Of a stretch of DNA of 64,000 nt, positions 7,794-15,261 are shown piece after piece. The translations under genes and the position numbers were made by a program. A model generated the notes under the pieces. It did no database searches and was not told the DNA's origin. It worked only from the letters and a program-made list of their open reading frames with translations. The stretch comes from JADLHS01 sp964561105 (GTDB taxonomy: Bacteria; Verrucomicrobiota; Verrucomicrobiia; Limisphaerales; JADLHS01). Location: the NCBI GenBank assembly GCA_964561105.1, contig CAZLOH010000011.1:45104-109103 (forward strand). Reading direction: 5' to 3'. Within the stretch, counting starts at the first letter, position 1, and each line of letters begins with the position of its first letter.

Positions 7794-8318
7794 ATGGCAG
7801 ACCAAATTCCAAACATCTTGTTCTACGTCCTCGCGGCATTGACGCTGGTTTTCGGCGCCCTCGTCGTCGCAAATCCGTTCAGCCGTAACCCGGTGACGAG
7901 CGCGATGTTCCTCGTGCTCACCATCATCTCGATGGCGGGATTGTTCGTGTTGCTGCACGCGTTCTTCCTCGCGGCGGTGCAGGTGATCGTTTATGCGGGC
8001 GCGGTCATGGTGCTGTTCCTGTTCGTCATCATGCTGCTCGATTTGAAGGAAGAAGAACGCCGCAAGATCAAGAAGACCGGTCTGGTCGCGGGCGTGATTT
8101 CCGTCGGCGCCATCATCGCCATCTTTGTCCGTTCACTGCTGGCAACGCATCCCGGCAAGGGCCTCACGAACCCCACCGCAGTCGGCGACACCGCCACGCT
8201 CGGCAAAATGCTGTTCTCGGTCGAAACGGGCTACCTGTTGCCGTTTGAAATCGTTTCCATCCTGCTCCTCGTGGCGATGGTGGGTGTGATATTGCTCAGT
8301 AAGAAAGATTTGAAATAA
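7794..8318 (+). CDS. nuoJ: NADH-quinone oxidoreductase subunit J
   Basis: This membrane subunit of complex I has 174 residues and five predicted membrane segments. The third segment has the family pattern AVQVIVYAGAVMVLFLFVIM, which contains the pi-bulge helix that couples quinone chemistry to pumping. The start is set directly behind the CGCAAAG repeat, with no recognisable Shine-Dalgarno. nuoK follows after another repeat. Confidence 0.96.
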   Translation: MADQIPNILFYVLAALTLVFGALVVANPFSRNPVTSAMFLVLTIISMAGLFVLLHAFFLAAVQVIVYAGAVMVLFLFVIMLLDLKEEERRKIKKTGLVAGVISVGAIIAIFVRSLLATHPGKGLTNPTAVGDTATLGKMLFSVETGYLLPFEIVSILLLVAMVGVILLSKKDLK

Positions 8319-8502
<184 letters not shown>

Positions 8503-8507
8503 GAACC

Positions 8508-8813
8508 ATGAACGTAGGACTGGAACATTTTCTCGTGGTCAGCGCGCTGCTGTTCGCGCTGGGCCTGCTGGGCGTCATCGCGCGGCGCAATTTGCTCGTG
8601 ATGTATATGTCGCTGGAGTTGATGCTGAACTCGGCGAACCTCGCGCTTGTCGCCTTTTCGCGGTTCAACGACAACCTCAACGGCCAGGTGATGGTATTCT
8701 TCATCATCACCGTGGCGGCGGCGGAAGTGGCGGTCGGCCTCGCGCTCATCGTCGCGCTCTATCGCAAGCGCCAGTCCGCGCACGTCGAGGATCTGACGAG
8801 CATGAAACTGTGA
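8508..8813 (+). CDS. nuoK: NADH-quinone oxidoreductase subunit K
   Basis: This small membrane subunit (101 residues, three helices) is part of the proton path between NuoJ and NuoN. The conserved Glu lies in MSLELMLNSANLALVAF of helix 2. The C-terminal helix VAAAEVAVGLALIVALYR carries the second conserved Glu. The ATG at 8508 gives the normal family length. In-frame sequence upstream is repeat DNA. Confidence 0.96.
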   Translation: MNVGLEHFLVVSALLFALGLLGVIARRNLLVMYMSLELMLNSANLALVAFSRFNDNLNGQVMVFFIITVAAAEVAVGLALIVALYRKRQSAHVEDLTSMKL

Positions 8814-8833
8814 CGATGAAAAGCCAAAGAATT

Positions 8834-9260
8834 CAACGCAAAGACGCAAAGACGCAAAGGCGCGGAGAACATGATGCACGCTCGCTACGCCGACGGTGCT
8901 CCCCATTCTCACCTGGCTTTAGCCAGGTGTCTGGGATGGGCGAGATTGAGAAACTGTTTCAACGGTTTCCCTGCGCGGATGACAAACCGTTAAAACGGTT
9001 TGCGCGTCGGGCCATTGCAAACACCCGGCTGAAGCCGGGTGTTAACAAGATTTTTCCCCTTTGCGTCTCCGCGCCTTTGCAGTGCTATCTCCTCACTTCG
9101 CCGCGCGCTGCGAAGATTTTTACAGAGCCGATACGCTTCAAAGTGCTGCCGACTTGCAGTCGGCAGACCCGGGAACTTCCGACTACAAGTGCGGAAGCAC
9201 CTCCATGCGTCCGTCCTCCGCCTTGGTTGCGGCTCTGCCGCGTTGTGCCTTTGCGTTAAA
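8834..9260. repeat. long composite repeat, nuoK-nuoL spacer (no gene)
   Basis: This is the largest spacer in the operon (455 bases between genes). It starts with a CGCAAAGA tandem arm. It then contains the palindromes acctggctttagccaggt (8911-8928), aaaccgttaaaacggttt (about 8984-9001) and acacccggctgaagccgggt (from about 9021), matching those in the nuoF-nuoG spacer, and a first right arm near 9056-9080. A second segment with cgacttgcagtcggcag follows, then a final right arm gcctttgcgttaaaaac just before nuoL. It looks like one repeat nested in or next to another. Confidence 0.82.
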
Positions 9261-9268
9261 AACATCGA

Positions 9269-11275
9269 ATGAATTTGAACGCGTTACCCTGGCTGATCTT
9301 GTTCCTGCCGCTGCTGGCGACGGGCCTCATCACGCTGTTCACCCTGCGCAACCAGGCGGTCAGCGCCACGCTGTCCATCACCGCGATTTGCACGAGCTTT
9401 GTGCTGACGCTGGCGCTCATCAAGTTCGGGGGTTGGGACGCGCGCGAACTTTCCGTCAACTGGCTCTCCCTCGGCAGCTTCAATGTGGACTTCGGCCTCA
9501 AGCTCGACGCGCTCAGTTTGATGATGCTGCTCATCGTCACCGGCGTTGGCGGCGCGATCCATATCTACTCCTACGGTTACATGCAGCACGACCCTGGCTT
9601 CTCGCGCTTCTTCGCGTGTCTGAGCCTGTTCACGTTTTCGATGCTCGGCATCGTGCTCGCGAACAATTTCATCCAGATGTTCATCTTCTGGGAATTGGTC
9701 GGCCTCTCTTCCTACCTGCTCATCGGCTTCTGGTTTGGAAAAGCCAGCGCGGCGGACGCGGCGAAGAAGGCGTTCATCACAAACCGGCTGGGTGACTTTG
9801 GGTTCATTCTTGGAATTCTAACTTTCTGGGCACTGGCGGGATCACTTGGATTCGACTCGATCAAAGCCTTCATGGACAAAGGAATTAGTTTTGGCACAAA
9901 AGACCCAATTATCGTTTACTCGGGTCTTACGTTTGCTGGCCTTCTGATCTTCTGCGGCGCAGTCGGCAAATCCGCCCAATTTCCGCTACACGTCTGGTTG
10001 CCCGACGCGATGGAAGGCCCGACACCCGTCAGCGCGCTCATCCACGCCGCGACAATGGTCGCTGCCGGTGTTTACATGCTTTGCCGCGTGTTCTTCATCT
10101 TCACGCCCGACGCGCTCACCGTCATCGCATGGATAGGCGGATTCACTGCGTTGCTCGCCGCGCTCATCGCCGTCCAACAAAACGACATCAAGCGCATCCT
10201 CGCCTACTCGACGCTTTCACAACTCGGCTACATGGTCATGGCCGTCGGCCTCACCGCGCCGGAAGCCGGCATGTTTCACCTGACCACGCACGCGTTTTTC
10301 AAGGCGCTGCTGTTCCTCGGCGCCGGCTCGGTCATCCACGCGATGCACCACGAGCAGGACATCTGGAAGTTAGGTGGCGGCGACGCCCACGTCGCCAAGC
10401 CCGGAAGCGATGCGACGAGGGCGTCGCAGCCACTCCGCAAAAAGATGCCCGTGACGTTCTGGACGTTCATGGTCGGCACGCTGGCGCTGTCGGGTGTGTG
10501 GCCGTTGAGTGGCTTCTTCAGCAAGGACGCCATCCTCGCCGCCGCGCAACATCATAGTCTGCCGTTATTCATCCTTGGCGTGGGCGTGGCGTTCCTGACC
10601 ACGTTCTACATGTTCCGGCTCGTGTTCGTAGCGTTCTATGGTGAGCGTAGGACGGGCGTCGCGCCTGTCTCTGATCATAAAGAAACCGCTCAAGCGGATC
10701 ATGGAAGTTTGAGACAGGCTGGAAGCCTGTCCCACGAACCACACGAATCGCCTGGCGTCATGGTCTGGCCGCTGCGAATTCTAGCCCTCCTGAGCATCGT
10801 GGGTGGTGTCATCGGCATCGAAGTCCTGTTCGGCGGAATGTTCCAGCCCGAGGGTGAACATCCGCACGGCTTGATCGCGCAATTGATTTATCCGTTTCAA
10901 CACGCGCCCGTCGCGGCGTGCAGCGGACTCGCGGTGTTCGCCATCGGTTTGTTCGCCGCGTGGAAGCTTTACGCGAACGCGAAGGAAGACCCGTTGCCCG
11001 CCAAGCTCGGCTGGCTTTCCCGCGCCATGGCGAATCGCTTTTACTTCGATGAGCTGTACGAAGCCACCGTCATCCGCGCGCATGACGCGATCGCGGCAGT
11101 GGCCGACTGGATCGACCGCTGGATTATCGAGGGCTTTTGCATCGGCCTCGTGCGCGGCGGAACAGATTTGACGGGTCGCGCGTTGCGCCTCGTCCAGACC
11201 GGCAACCTCCAGACCTACGCTTTCCTGTTCGTGCTCGGCGTGGCCGTGGTGCTGTGGTTCGTGCTTGGGAAATGA
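9269..11275 (+). CDS. nuoL: NADH-quinone oxidoreductase subunit L
   Basis: This is the distal antiporter-like proton-pumping subunit with the long lateral helix (668 residues). Conserved blocks include WELVGLSSYLLIGFWF, GKSAQFPLHVWLPDAMEGPT, SALIHAATMVAAGVY and the KKMPVTFWTFMVGTLALSG segment. Two stretches not found in ordinary NuoL interrupt extramembrane loops in frame: about 20 residues after HEQDIWKLGG and about 30 residues after AFYGER. Both are encoded by palindromic repeat DNA. The rest of the protein is intact, so it is probably functional. Confidence 0.96.
   Translation: MNLNALPWLILFLPLLATGLITLFTLRNQAVSATLSITAICTSFVLTLALIKFGGWDARELSVNWLSLGSFNVDFGLKLDALSLMMLLIVTGVGGAIHIYSYGYMQHDPGFSRFFACLSLFTFSMLGIVLANNFIQMFIFWELVGLSSYLLIGFWFGKASAADAAKKAFITNRLGDFGFILGILTFWALAGSLGFDSIKAFMDKGISFGTKDPIIVYSGLTFAGLLIFCGAVGKSAQFPLHVWLPDAMEGPTPVSALIHAATMVAAGVYMLCRVFFIFTPDALTVIAWIGGFTALLAALIAVQQNDIKRILAYSTLSQLGYMVMAVGLTAPEAGMFHLTTHAFFKALLFLGAGSVIHAMHHEQDIWKLGGGDAHVAKPGSDATRASQPLRKKMPVTFWTFMVGTLALSGVWPLSGFFSKDAILAAAQHHSLPLFILGVGVAFLTTFYMFRLVFVAFYGERRTGVAPVSDHKETAQADHGSLRQAGSLSHEPHESPGVMVWPLRILALLSIVGGVIGIEVLFGGMFQPEGEHPHGLIAQLIYPFQHAPVAACSGLAVFAIGLFAAWKLYANAKEDPLPAKLGWLSRAMANRFYFDELYEATVIRAHDAIAAVADWIDRWIIEGFCIGLVRGGTDLTGRALRLVQTGNLQTYAFLFVLGVAVVLWFVLGK
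10374..10433. repeat. palindromic repeat inserted in frame in nuoL (first)
   Basis: The arms gcgacgccc and gggcgtcgc, with related flanks, form an imperfect inverted repeat. It is translated as roughly GDAHVAKPGSDATRASQP between the conserved KLGG and LRKKMP blocks. The repeat family is shared with 12421-12482 in nuoM. Confidence 0.75.
10642..10740. repeat. palindromic repeat inserted in frame in nuoL (second)
   Basis: The segment has gtaggacgggcgtcgcgcct at one end and a gagacaggctggaagcctgt end. It is translated as an extra polar loop of about 30 residues. A 25-base stretch (10647-10671) is present with one mismatch in reverse complement at 45507-45531, in an intergenic region. Confidence 0.8.
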
Positions 11276-11286
11276 ACACCAATTTT

Positions 11287-11376
11287 CAACGCAAAGACGC
11301 GAAGGCGCAAAGGCGCAAAGAGGGAAGACTATGCTTATCCTTGGCGTCTTTGCGTCTTAGCGCCTTTGCGTTAAGA
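11287..11376. repeat. CGCAAAG hairpin repeat, nuoL to GxxExxY gene
   Basis: The left arm caacgcaaagacgcgaaggc and the complementary right arm gtctttgcgtcttagcgcct flank a short loop. It starts 12 bases after the nuoL stop. Confidence 0.85.
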
Positions 11377-11399
11377 AGATTTGAGAAAGGTGGCCTGGC

Positions 11400-11822
11400 A
11401 TGACCGAGAACGAGATCGCCAAGATCATCGTGGACGCTGCAATTGAAGTTCACCGCGAACTCGGTGGCCCGGGCTTGCTTGAAGACGCTTACGAAGAAGC
11501 GCTGGCTGAAGAGCTTCGGCTGCGTGGATTGAAGGTGGAACGCCAGCTTCCCGTTCGTATCACTTACAAAGGCCGGGTGTTGAGCAAACCGCTTCGGCTC
11601 GACATGAAAGTTGAAGCTTTGGTCTTGGTGGACAACAAAGCTGTGACCGAATGGAATCCAATCTTTGAGGCGCAGATGCAAACTTACTTGCGGCTCACCC
11701 GACTCAAGTTGGGTCTGGTAATCAATTTTGGCGAGAGACTCGTGAAGAACGGAATTCATCGGGTCGTAAATGGTTTGCCGGAAGACTTGGATTTCAAGTC
11801 GCAACCGAAACGCAAAGACTGA
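11400..11822 (+). CDS. GxxExxY family protein
   Basis: This 140-residue protein is typical of the GxxExxY family, a small PD-(D/E)XK nuclease-like group of unproven function. The signature lies in GPGLLEDAYEEAL. The second half has the expected VDNKAVTEWNPIFEAQMQTY and LGLVINFG strands. In the family a Glu-x-Lys pair is usual at the strand corresponding to LVLVDNKAV. The gene sits between nuoL and nuoM with CGCAAAG repeats on both sides. These genes often occur as dispersed single inserts in Verrucomicrobiota, Planctomycetes and Bacteroidetes, so it is probably accessory. Confidence 0.9.
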   Translation: MTENEIAKIIVDAAIEVHRELGGPGLLEDAYEEALAEELRLRGLKVERQLPVRITYKGRVLSKPLRLDMKVEALVLVDNKAVTEWNPIFEAQMQTYLRLTRLKLGLVINFGERLVKNGIHRVVNGLPEDLDFKSQPKRKD

Positions 11823-11854
11823 TTGGAGAATCATTGAAATCTATCGCCCCAGTT

Positions 11855-11940
11855 AATCGCAAAGACGCAAAGACGCAAGGACGCGAAGAGCGGAATGGTT
11901 TTCCCCTGCGCCTTTGCGCCTTGGCGCCTTTGCGTTAAGA
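11855..11940. repeat. CGCAAAG hairpin repeat before nuoM
   Basis: The left arm aatcgcaaagacgcaaagac and the complementary right arm gcgccttggcgcctttgcgt end three bases before the nuoM ATG. Confidence 0.85.
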
Positions 11941-11943
11941 AGA

Positions 11944-13788
11944 ATGACAACCCTGACACTCATACTTTTATTGCCGCTGCTCACGGCCATCGCGCTGACG
12001 TTGGTGCCGCGCAACTTTGCCGTCATCATGCGCGTTGTGGCCGTGGGCGTGACGTTCGTCACGATGCTGCTGGCCGTGCTGATGTTCTGGAGATTCAACG
12101 GGGCGACGGCGGATGCGAATGGTTACAAGTTCGTCAGCACGATTCCGGGCCTTGGCGCGGAATCGCTCGGCATCACCTGCAAGCTGGGCGTGGACGGCTT
12201 GAACGTGGGGCTGGTGTTGATGGGCGCGATCGTCGCGTTCGCGGCGGCGTGCTGCTCGTTCGAGATCAAGTCGCGCGAGAAGGAGTTTTACATCCTGCTA
12301 CTCACGATGACCGGCGGCATCCTCGGCGCGTTCATGTCGCTCGACTTGTTTTTCTTCTACTTCTTCCACGAACTCGCGCTCGTGCCGACGTTCATCATGA
12401 TTGGTGTGTGGGGACGCGATGTAGCAGCGACGCCCTCGTCGCTGAAACCCGGCGGGGGCGACGGGGGCGTCGCCGCCACGCGAACCAAGAACTACGCTAC
12501 GTTCCAGATCACGCTTTACCTGAGCATCGGCGCGTTGCTGGCGCTCATCGGCCTCATCGCGCTGTATCTGCAAGTGCCGGCGGATTTGCGCTCGGCGGAC
12601 AAAATTGGATTCAGCATCCCAGCGATGACCAAGTATTTTTCCGATCCAACAAACGTGATGGCAGTTGGCGCACAAAATTTTATCTTCCCACTGCTGCTGT
12701 TTGGATTCGGAATCCTCGTCTCACTGTGGCCGTTTCATTCGTGGGCGGCGCTGGGCTACAGTTCGGCGCCGAGCGCGACGGCGATGTTGCACGCGGGCGT
12801 GTTGAAGAAGTTCGGGCTTTACGGTTTGATTCGCGTGGCGCTGCCGTTCATGCCGCACGCGGCGCAAAGCTGGATGCAGTTCCTCGCCTGGCTCTGTCTC
12901 GGGAACATTCTCTACGTCGGCTGGGTGGCGATGCGGCAGAAGAATCTGAACCTGCTCATCGGTAATTCGAGCGTGGCGCACATGGGGATGATTTTCCTCG
13001 GCATCGCGAGCTTGAACCTCATCGGGGTGACGGGCGCGGTGGTCATCATGGTGGCGCACGGCTTTCTCGCGGCGTTGTTCTTCGGGCTGAACGGTTACAT
13101 TTACAGCCAGACCGGGACGCTGGAGATGAGCGAACTCGGCGGGCTGGCGAAGAAGTTGCGGTTCATCGGCGTGGCGTTTGTCATGGCGGCGATGGCGGGC
13201 TGCGGACTGCCGGGCTTCCTGAATTTTGTGGGTGAAGTGAGTGTATTCTTCGGAGCGTGGCATGTGCCGGCGTTGCGCACGGTGACGGTGCTGGCGGTTT
13301 GGGGCTCACTGATCATCGGGGCGGTTTACATGATGCGCATGGTGCGAGCGGTGATGCATGGGCCGTTGGAGGAGAACCGGACTTATGCGACGAATCTCAT
13401 GGATGCGAACGCGTGGCGAAAACTGCCGTACGCGCTGTTGATTGCAAGTTTGCTGGTGTTCGGATTTTTCCCCCGGCTGCTCACGGAAAAAATCAAGCCG
13501 GTGACGGGGCGGATTGTGAACATGGCAACCGGAAAGGTTGGTGAAACTGTGGCGGAAAATAGTGGCTTGGACCGCCCTCACCCCGGCCCTCTCCCCCAGG
13601 AGAGGGAGAATCGCTTGCCGTCTTTTGGCAAGTCTGGAGGCGGCAACCAGCAGGGTAATGTTGGAGTAACGGAAGGCGAACAATCGCCGTTCCCTCTCCT
13701 TGGGGGAGATGGGATGGGTGAGGGCGGACGTCCACTCTATTCTCAGGCGAGTCAACCCCTTGCCTCGTCTGCTACGAAATCAGAATGA
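11944..13788 (+). CDS. nuoM: NADH-quinone oxidoreductase subunit M with repeat-encoded inserts
   Basis: This is an antiporter-like proton-pumping membrane subunit. Core motifs are FFYFFHELALVPTFIMIGVWG, PFHSWAALGYSSAPSATAML and NSSVAHMGMIFLG. The 614 residues are longer than the usual 490-540 for two reasons. A repeat-encoded insert of about 23 residues lies between IGVWGRD and RTKNYATFQ. The last 75 or so residues, rich in Pro, Gly and Ser, are encoded by a second palindromic repeat. The ATG at 11944 was chosen over upstream in-frame codons inside the repeat. Its stop overlaps the nuoN start by 4 bases. Confidence 0.95.
   Translation: MTTLTLILLLPLLTAIALTLVPRNFAVIMRVVAVGVTFVTMLLAVLMFWRFNGATADANGYKFVSTIPGLGAESLGITCKLGVDGLNVGLVLMGAIVAFAAACCSFEIKSREKEFYILLLTMTGGILGAFMSLDLFFFYFFHELALVPTFIMIGVWGRDVAATPSSLKPGGGDGGVAATRTKNYATFQITLYLSIGALLALIGLIALYLQVPADLRSADKIGFSIPAMTKYFSDPTNVMAVGAQNFIFPLLLFGFGILVSLWPFHSWAALGYSSAPSATAMLHAGVLKKFGLYGLIRVALPFMPHAAQSWMQFLAWLCLGNILYVGWVAMRQKNLNLLIGNSSVAHMGMIFLGIASLNLIGVTGAVVIMVAHGFLAALFFGLNGYIYSQTGTLEMSELGGLAKKLRFIGVAFVMAAMAGCGLPGFLNFVGEVSVFFGAWHVPALRTVTVLAVWGSLIIGAVYMMRMVRAVMHGPLEENRTYATNLMDANAWRKLPYALLIASLLVFGFFPRLLTEKIKPVTGRIVNMATGKVGETVAENSGLDRPHPGPLPQERENRLPSFGKSGGGNQQGNVGVTEGEQSPFPLLGGDGMGEGGRPLYSQASQPLASSATKSE
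12421..12482. repeat. palindromic repeat inserted in frame in nuoM
   Basis: The arms gcgacgccctcgtcgc and gcgacgggggcgtcgc are reverse-complementary except for a few bases. It is translated as about 20 residues with VAATPSSLKPGGG and GGVAAT at the ends. It falls in the loop after the conserved helix that ends IGVWG. Confidence 0.8.
13571..13728. repeat. palindromic repeat forming the nuoM C-terminal tail
   Basis: The left arm contains ccgccctcaccccggccctc and the right arm ggagatgggatgggtgaggg. Together they form a long imperfect inverted repeat with gagaggg/ccctctc inner arms. It is translated as the non-conserved C-terminal tail of NuoM. Similar CCCTCACCCC...CCCTCTCCC palindromes are widespread as intergenic repeats in bacteria. 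Confidence 0.8.
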
Positions 13789-15239
13789 ACCTTTCTTTGA
13801 TATCATTGGAAATGGCGGTGGTGGCGCTGGGCATCCTGGTGCTCCTGGCCGATTTGTGGTTGCCAGTGGAGCGCAAGAAATGCTTGGGCTACGTGGCGGC
13901 AGCGGCGCTAACCATCCTGTTCGTGGGCACGTTCACCAGCCATTGCAGTTGCGCCTCCATCGGGCAGTCGGCCTTTGGCGGCATGTTCGTACAGGACGCG
14001 CTGTCGGTCTTCTTCAAGCGCTTCTTCCTTCTGGCGGCGGCGCTTGTGCTGGTGCTGGCGGTGGAGTTTTCCGATCGCATTGCGGTGGGAATCTCGGAGT
14101 ATTACTCGCTCATTATCTTCGCGCTGACGGGAATGTTGTTCGCCGCTTCGGCGAACGACCTGGTCATGCTCTTTGTTTCCATTGAGCTGATCACGGTCAC
14201 GTTTTATGTGTTGAACAGCTTCACGCGCGGCAAGGTCATGGCATTGGAAGCAGGCGTAAAGTATCTCATCTTGAGCGCGCTCTCCTCGGCGTTCATGGCT
14301 TATGGGATCGCACTGGTGTGGGGCACGACGGGCAAATTCAACTTTACGGAACTGGCGGCGGTGTCCGCGAAGTTTGCCGACAACAAGCTCTTCCTTTTTG
14401 GCGGACTCTTCATTTTGACCGGGCTGGGATTCAAGATCTCCGCCTTTCCCTTTCAAATCTGGACGCCGGACGTTTATCAAGGCGCGCCAACGCCCACGAC
14501 CACCTTCCTCGCGGTTGGCTCGAAGGCGGCGGGTTTCGTCCTGTTGTTGCGGTTTCTCTTCTCGGCGATTCCCGCTGTGACCATGCACTGGCAAAATTTA
14601 CTGATCATCATTTCCGGCATCACGATTCTCTACGGCAACCTGTGCGCCATTCCGCAACGAAACCTCAAGCGGCTGCTGGGCTACTCGAGCATCGGGCACG
14701 CGGGCTATCTGCTGCTGGGAGTGGCGGCCTTGAACGACGCCGGGCAATCCGCAGTGCTCTACTACTTGAGCGGCTATCTGTTCACGATCCTGGCGGCGTT
14801 CAGCGTCATCGCGTTGGTCCTGCGACAGCTTGCCAACGAAGATATCTCCGGGCTGGCGGGCCTGCATCAGCGCTCGCCCTTCCTTGCCGCCACCATGACT
14901 GTGGCCATGGCCTCGCTGGCGGGGATTCCACCGCTGGCCGGTTTCTTCGGAAAATTCCTGCTGTTCAAGGCCGTGCTCGAGCGGGGCGCGGCCAATCACG
15001 GTTACTATTGGCTCGCGTTCATCGCGCTCGCGGGCGTAGTAATTTCACTGTCTTACTACTTCGGCGTCATCCGCGCGATTTACTGGCCGCAGGAAACAGC
15101 GGATCGTTCGCCCATCCAACTCTCCGGGCCGATGAAGGTTTCCGTGGCCGTGTGTGTGGCCGGCATTTTTTACCTGGGAATGTTTCCCTCCGCGCTCTTG
15201 AATCTGGCCAACACGGCGGTGCGATCCCTCGGACATTGA
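13785..15239 (+). CDS. nuoN: NADH-quinone oxidoreductase subunit N
   Basis: This is the third antiporter-like membrane subunit (484 residues, about 14 helices). Conserved blocks are FVSIELITVTFYVLNSF, FKISAFPFQIWTPDVYQGAPTPTT and LLGYSSIGHAGYLLLG. The ATG overlaps the nuoM TGA, so the genes are translationally coupled. It is the last gene of the nuo operon. The next gene faces it from the opposite strand only 22 bases away, and no strong hairpin terminator is evident. Confidence 0.97.
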   Translation: MNLSLISLEMAVVALGILVLLADLWLPVERKKCLGYVAAAALTILFVGTFTSHCSCASIGQSAFGGMFVQDALSVFFKRFFLLAAALVLVLAVEFSDRIAVGISEYYSLIIFALTGMLFAASANDLVMLFVSIELITVTFYVLNSFTRGKVMALEAGVKYLILSALSSAFMAYGIALVWGTTGKFNFTELAAVSAKFADNKLFLFGGLFILTGLGFKISAFPFQIWTPDVYQGAPTPTTTFLAVGSKAAGFVLLLRFLFSAIPAVTMHWQNLLIIISGITILYGNLCAIPQRNLKRLLGYSSIGHAGYLLLGVAALNDAGQSAVLYYLSGYLFTILAAFSVIALVLRQLANEDISGLAGLHQRSPFLAATMTVAMASLAGIPPLAGFFGKFLLFKAVLERGAANHGYYWLAFIALAGVVISLSYYFGVIRAIYWPQETADRSPIQLSGPMKVSVAVCVAGIFYLGMFPSALLNLANTAVRSLGH

Positions 15240-15261
15240 ACGAGCCGCCCGCCGCTGCGCA

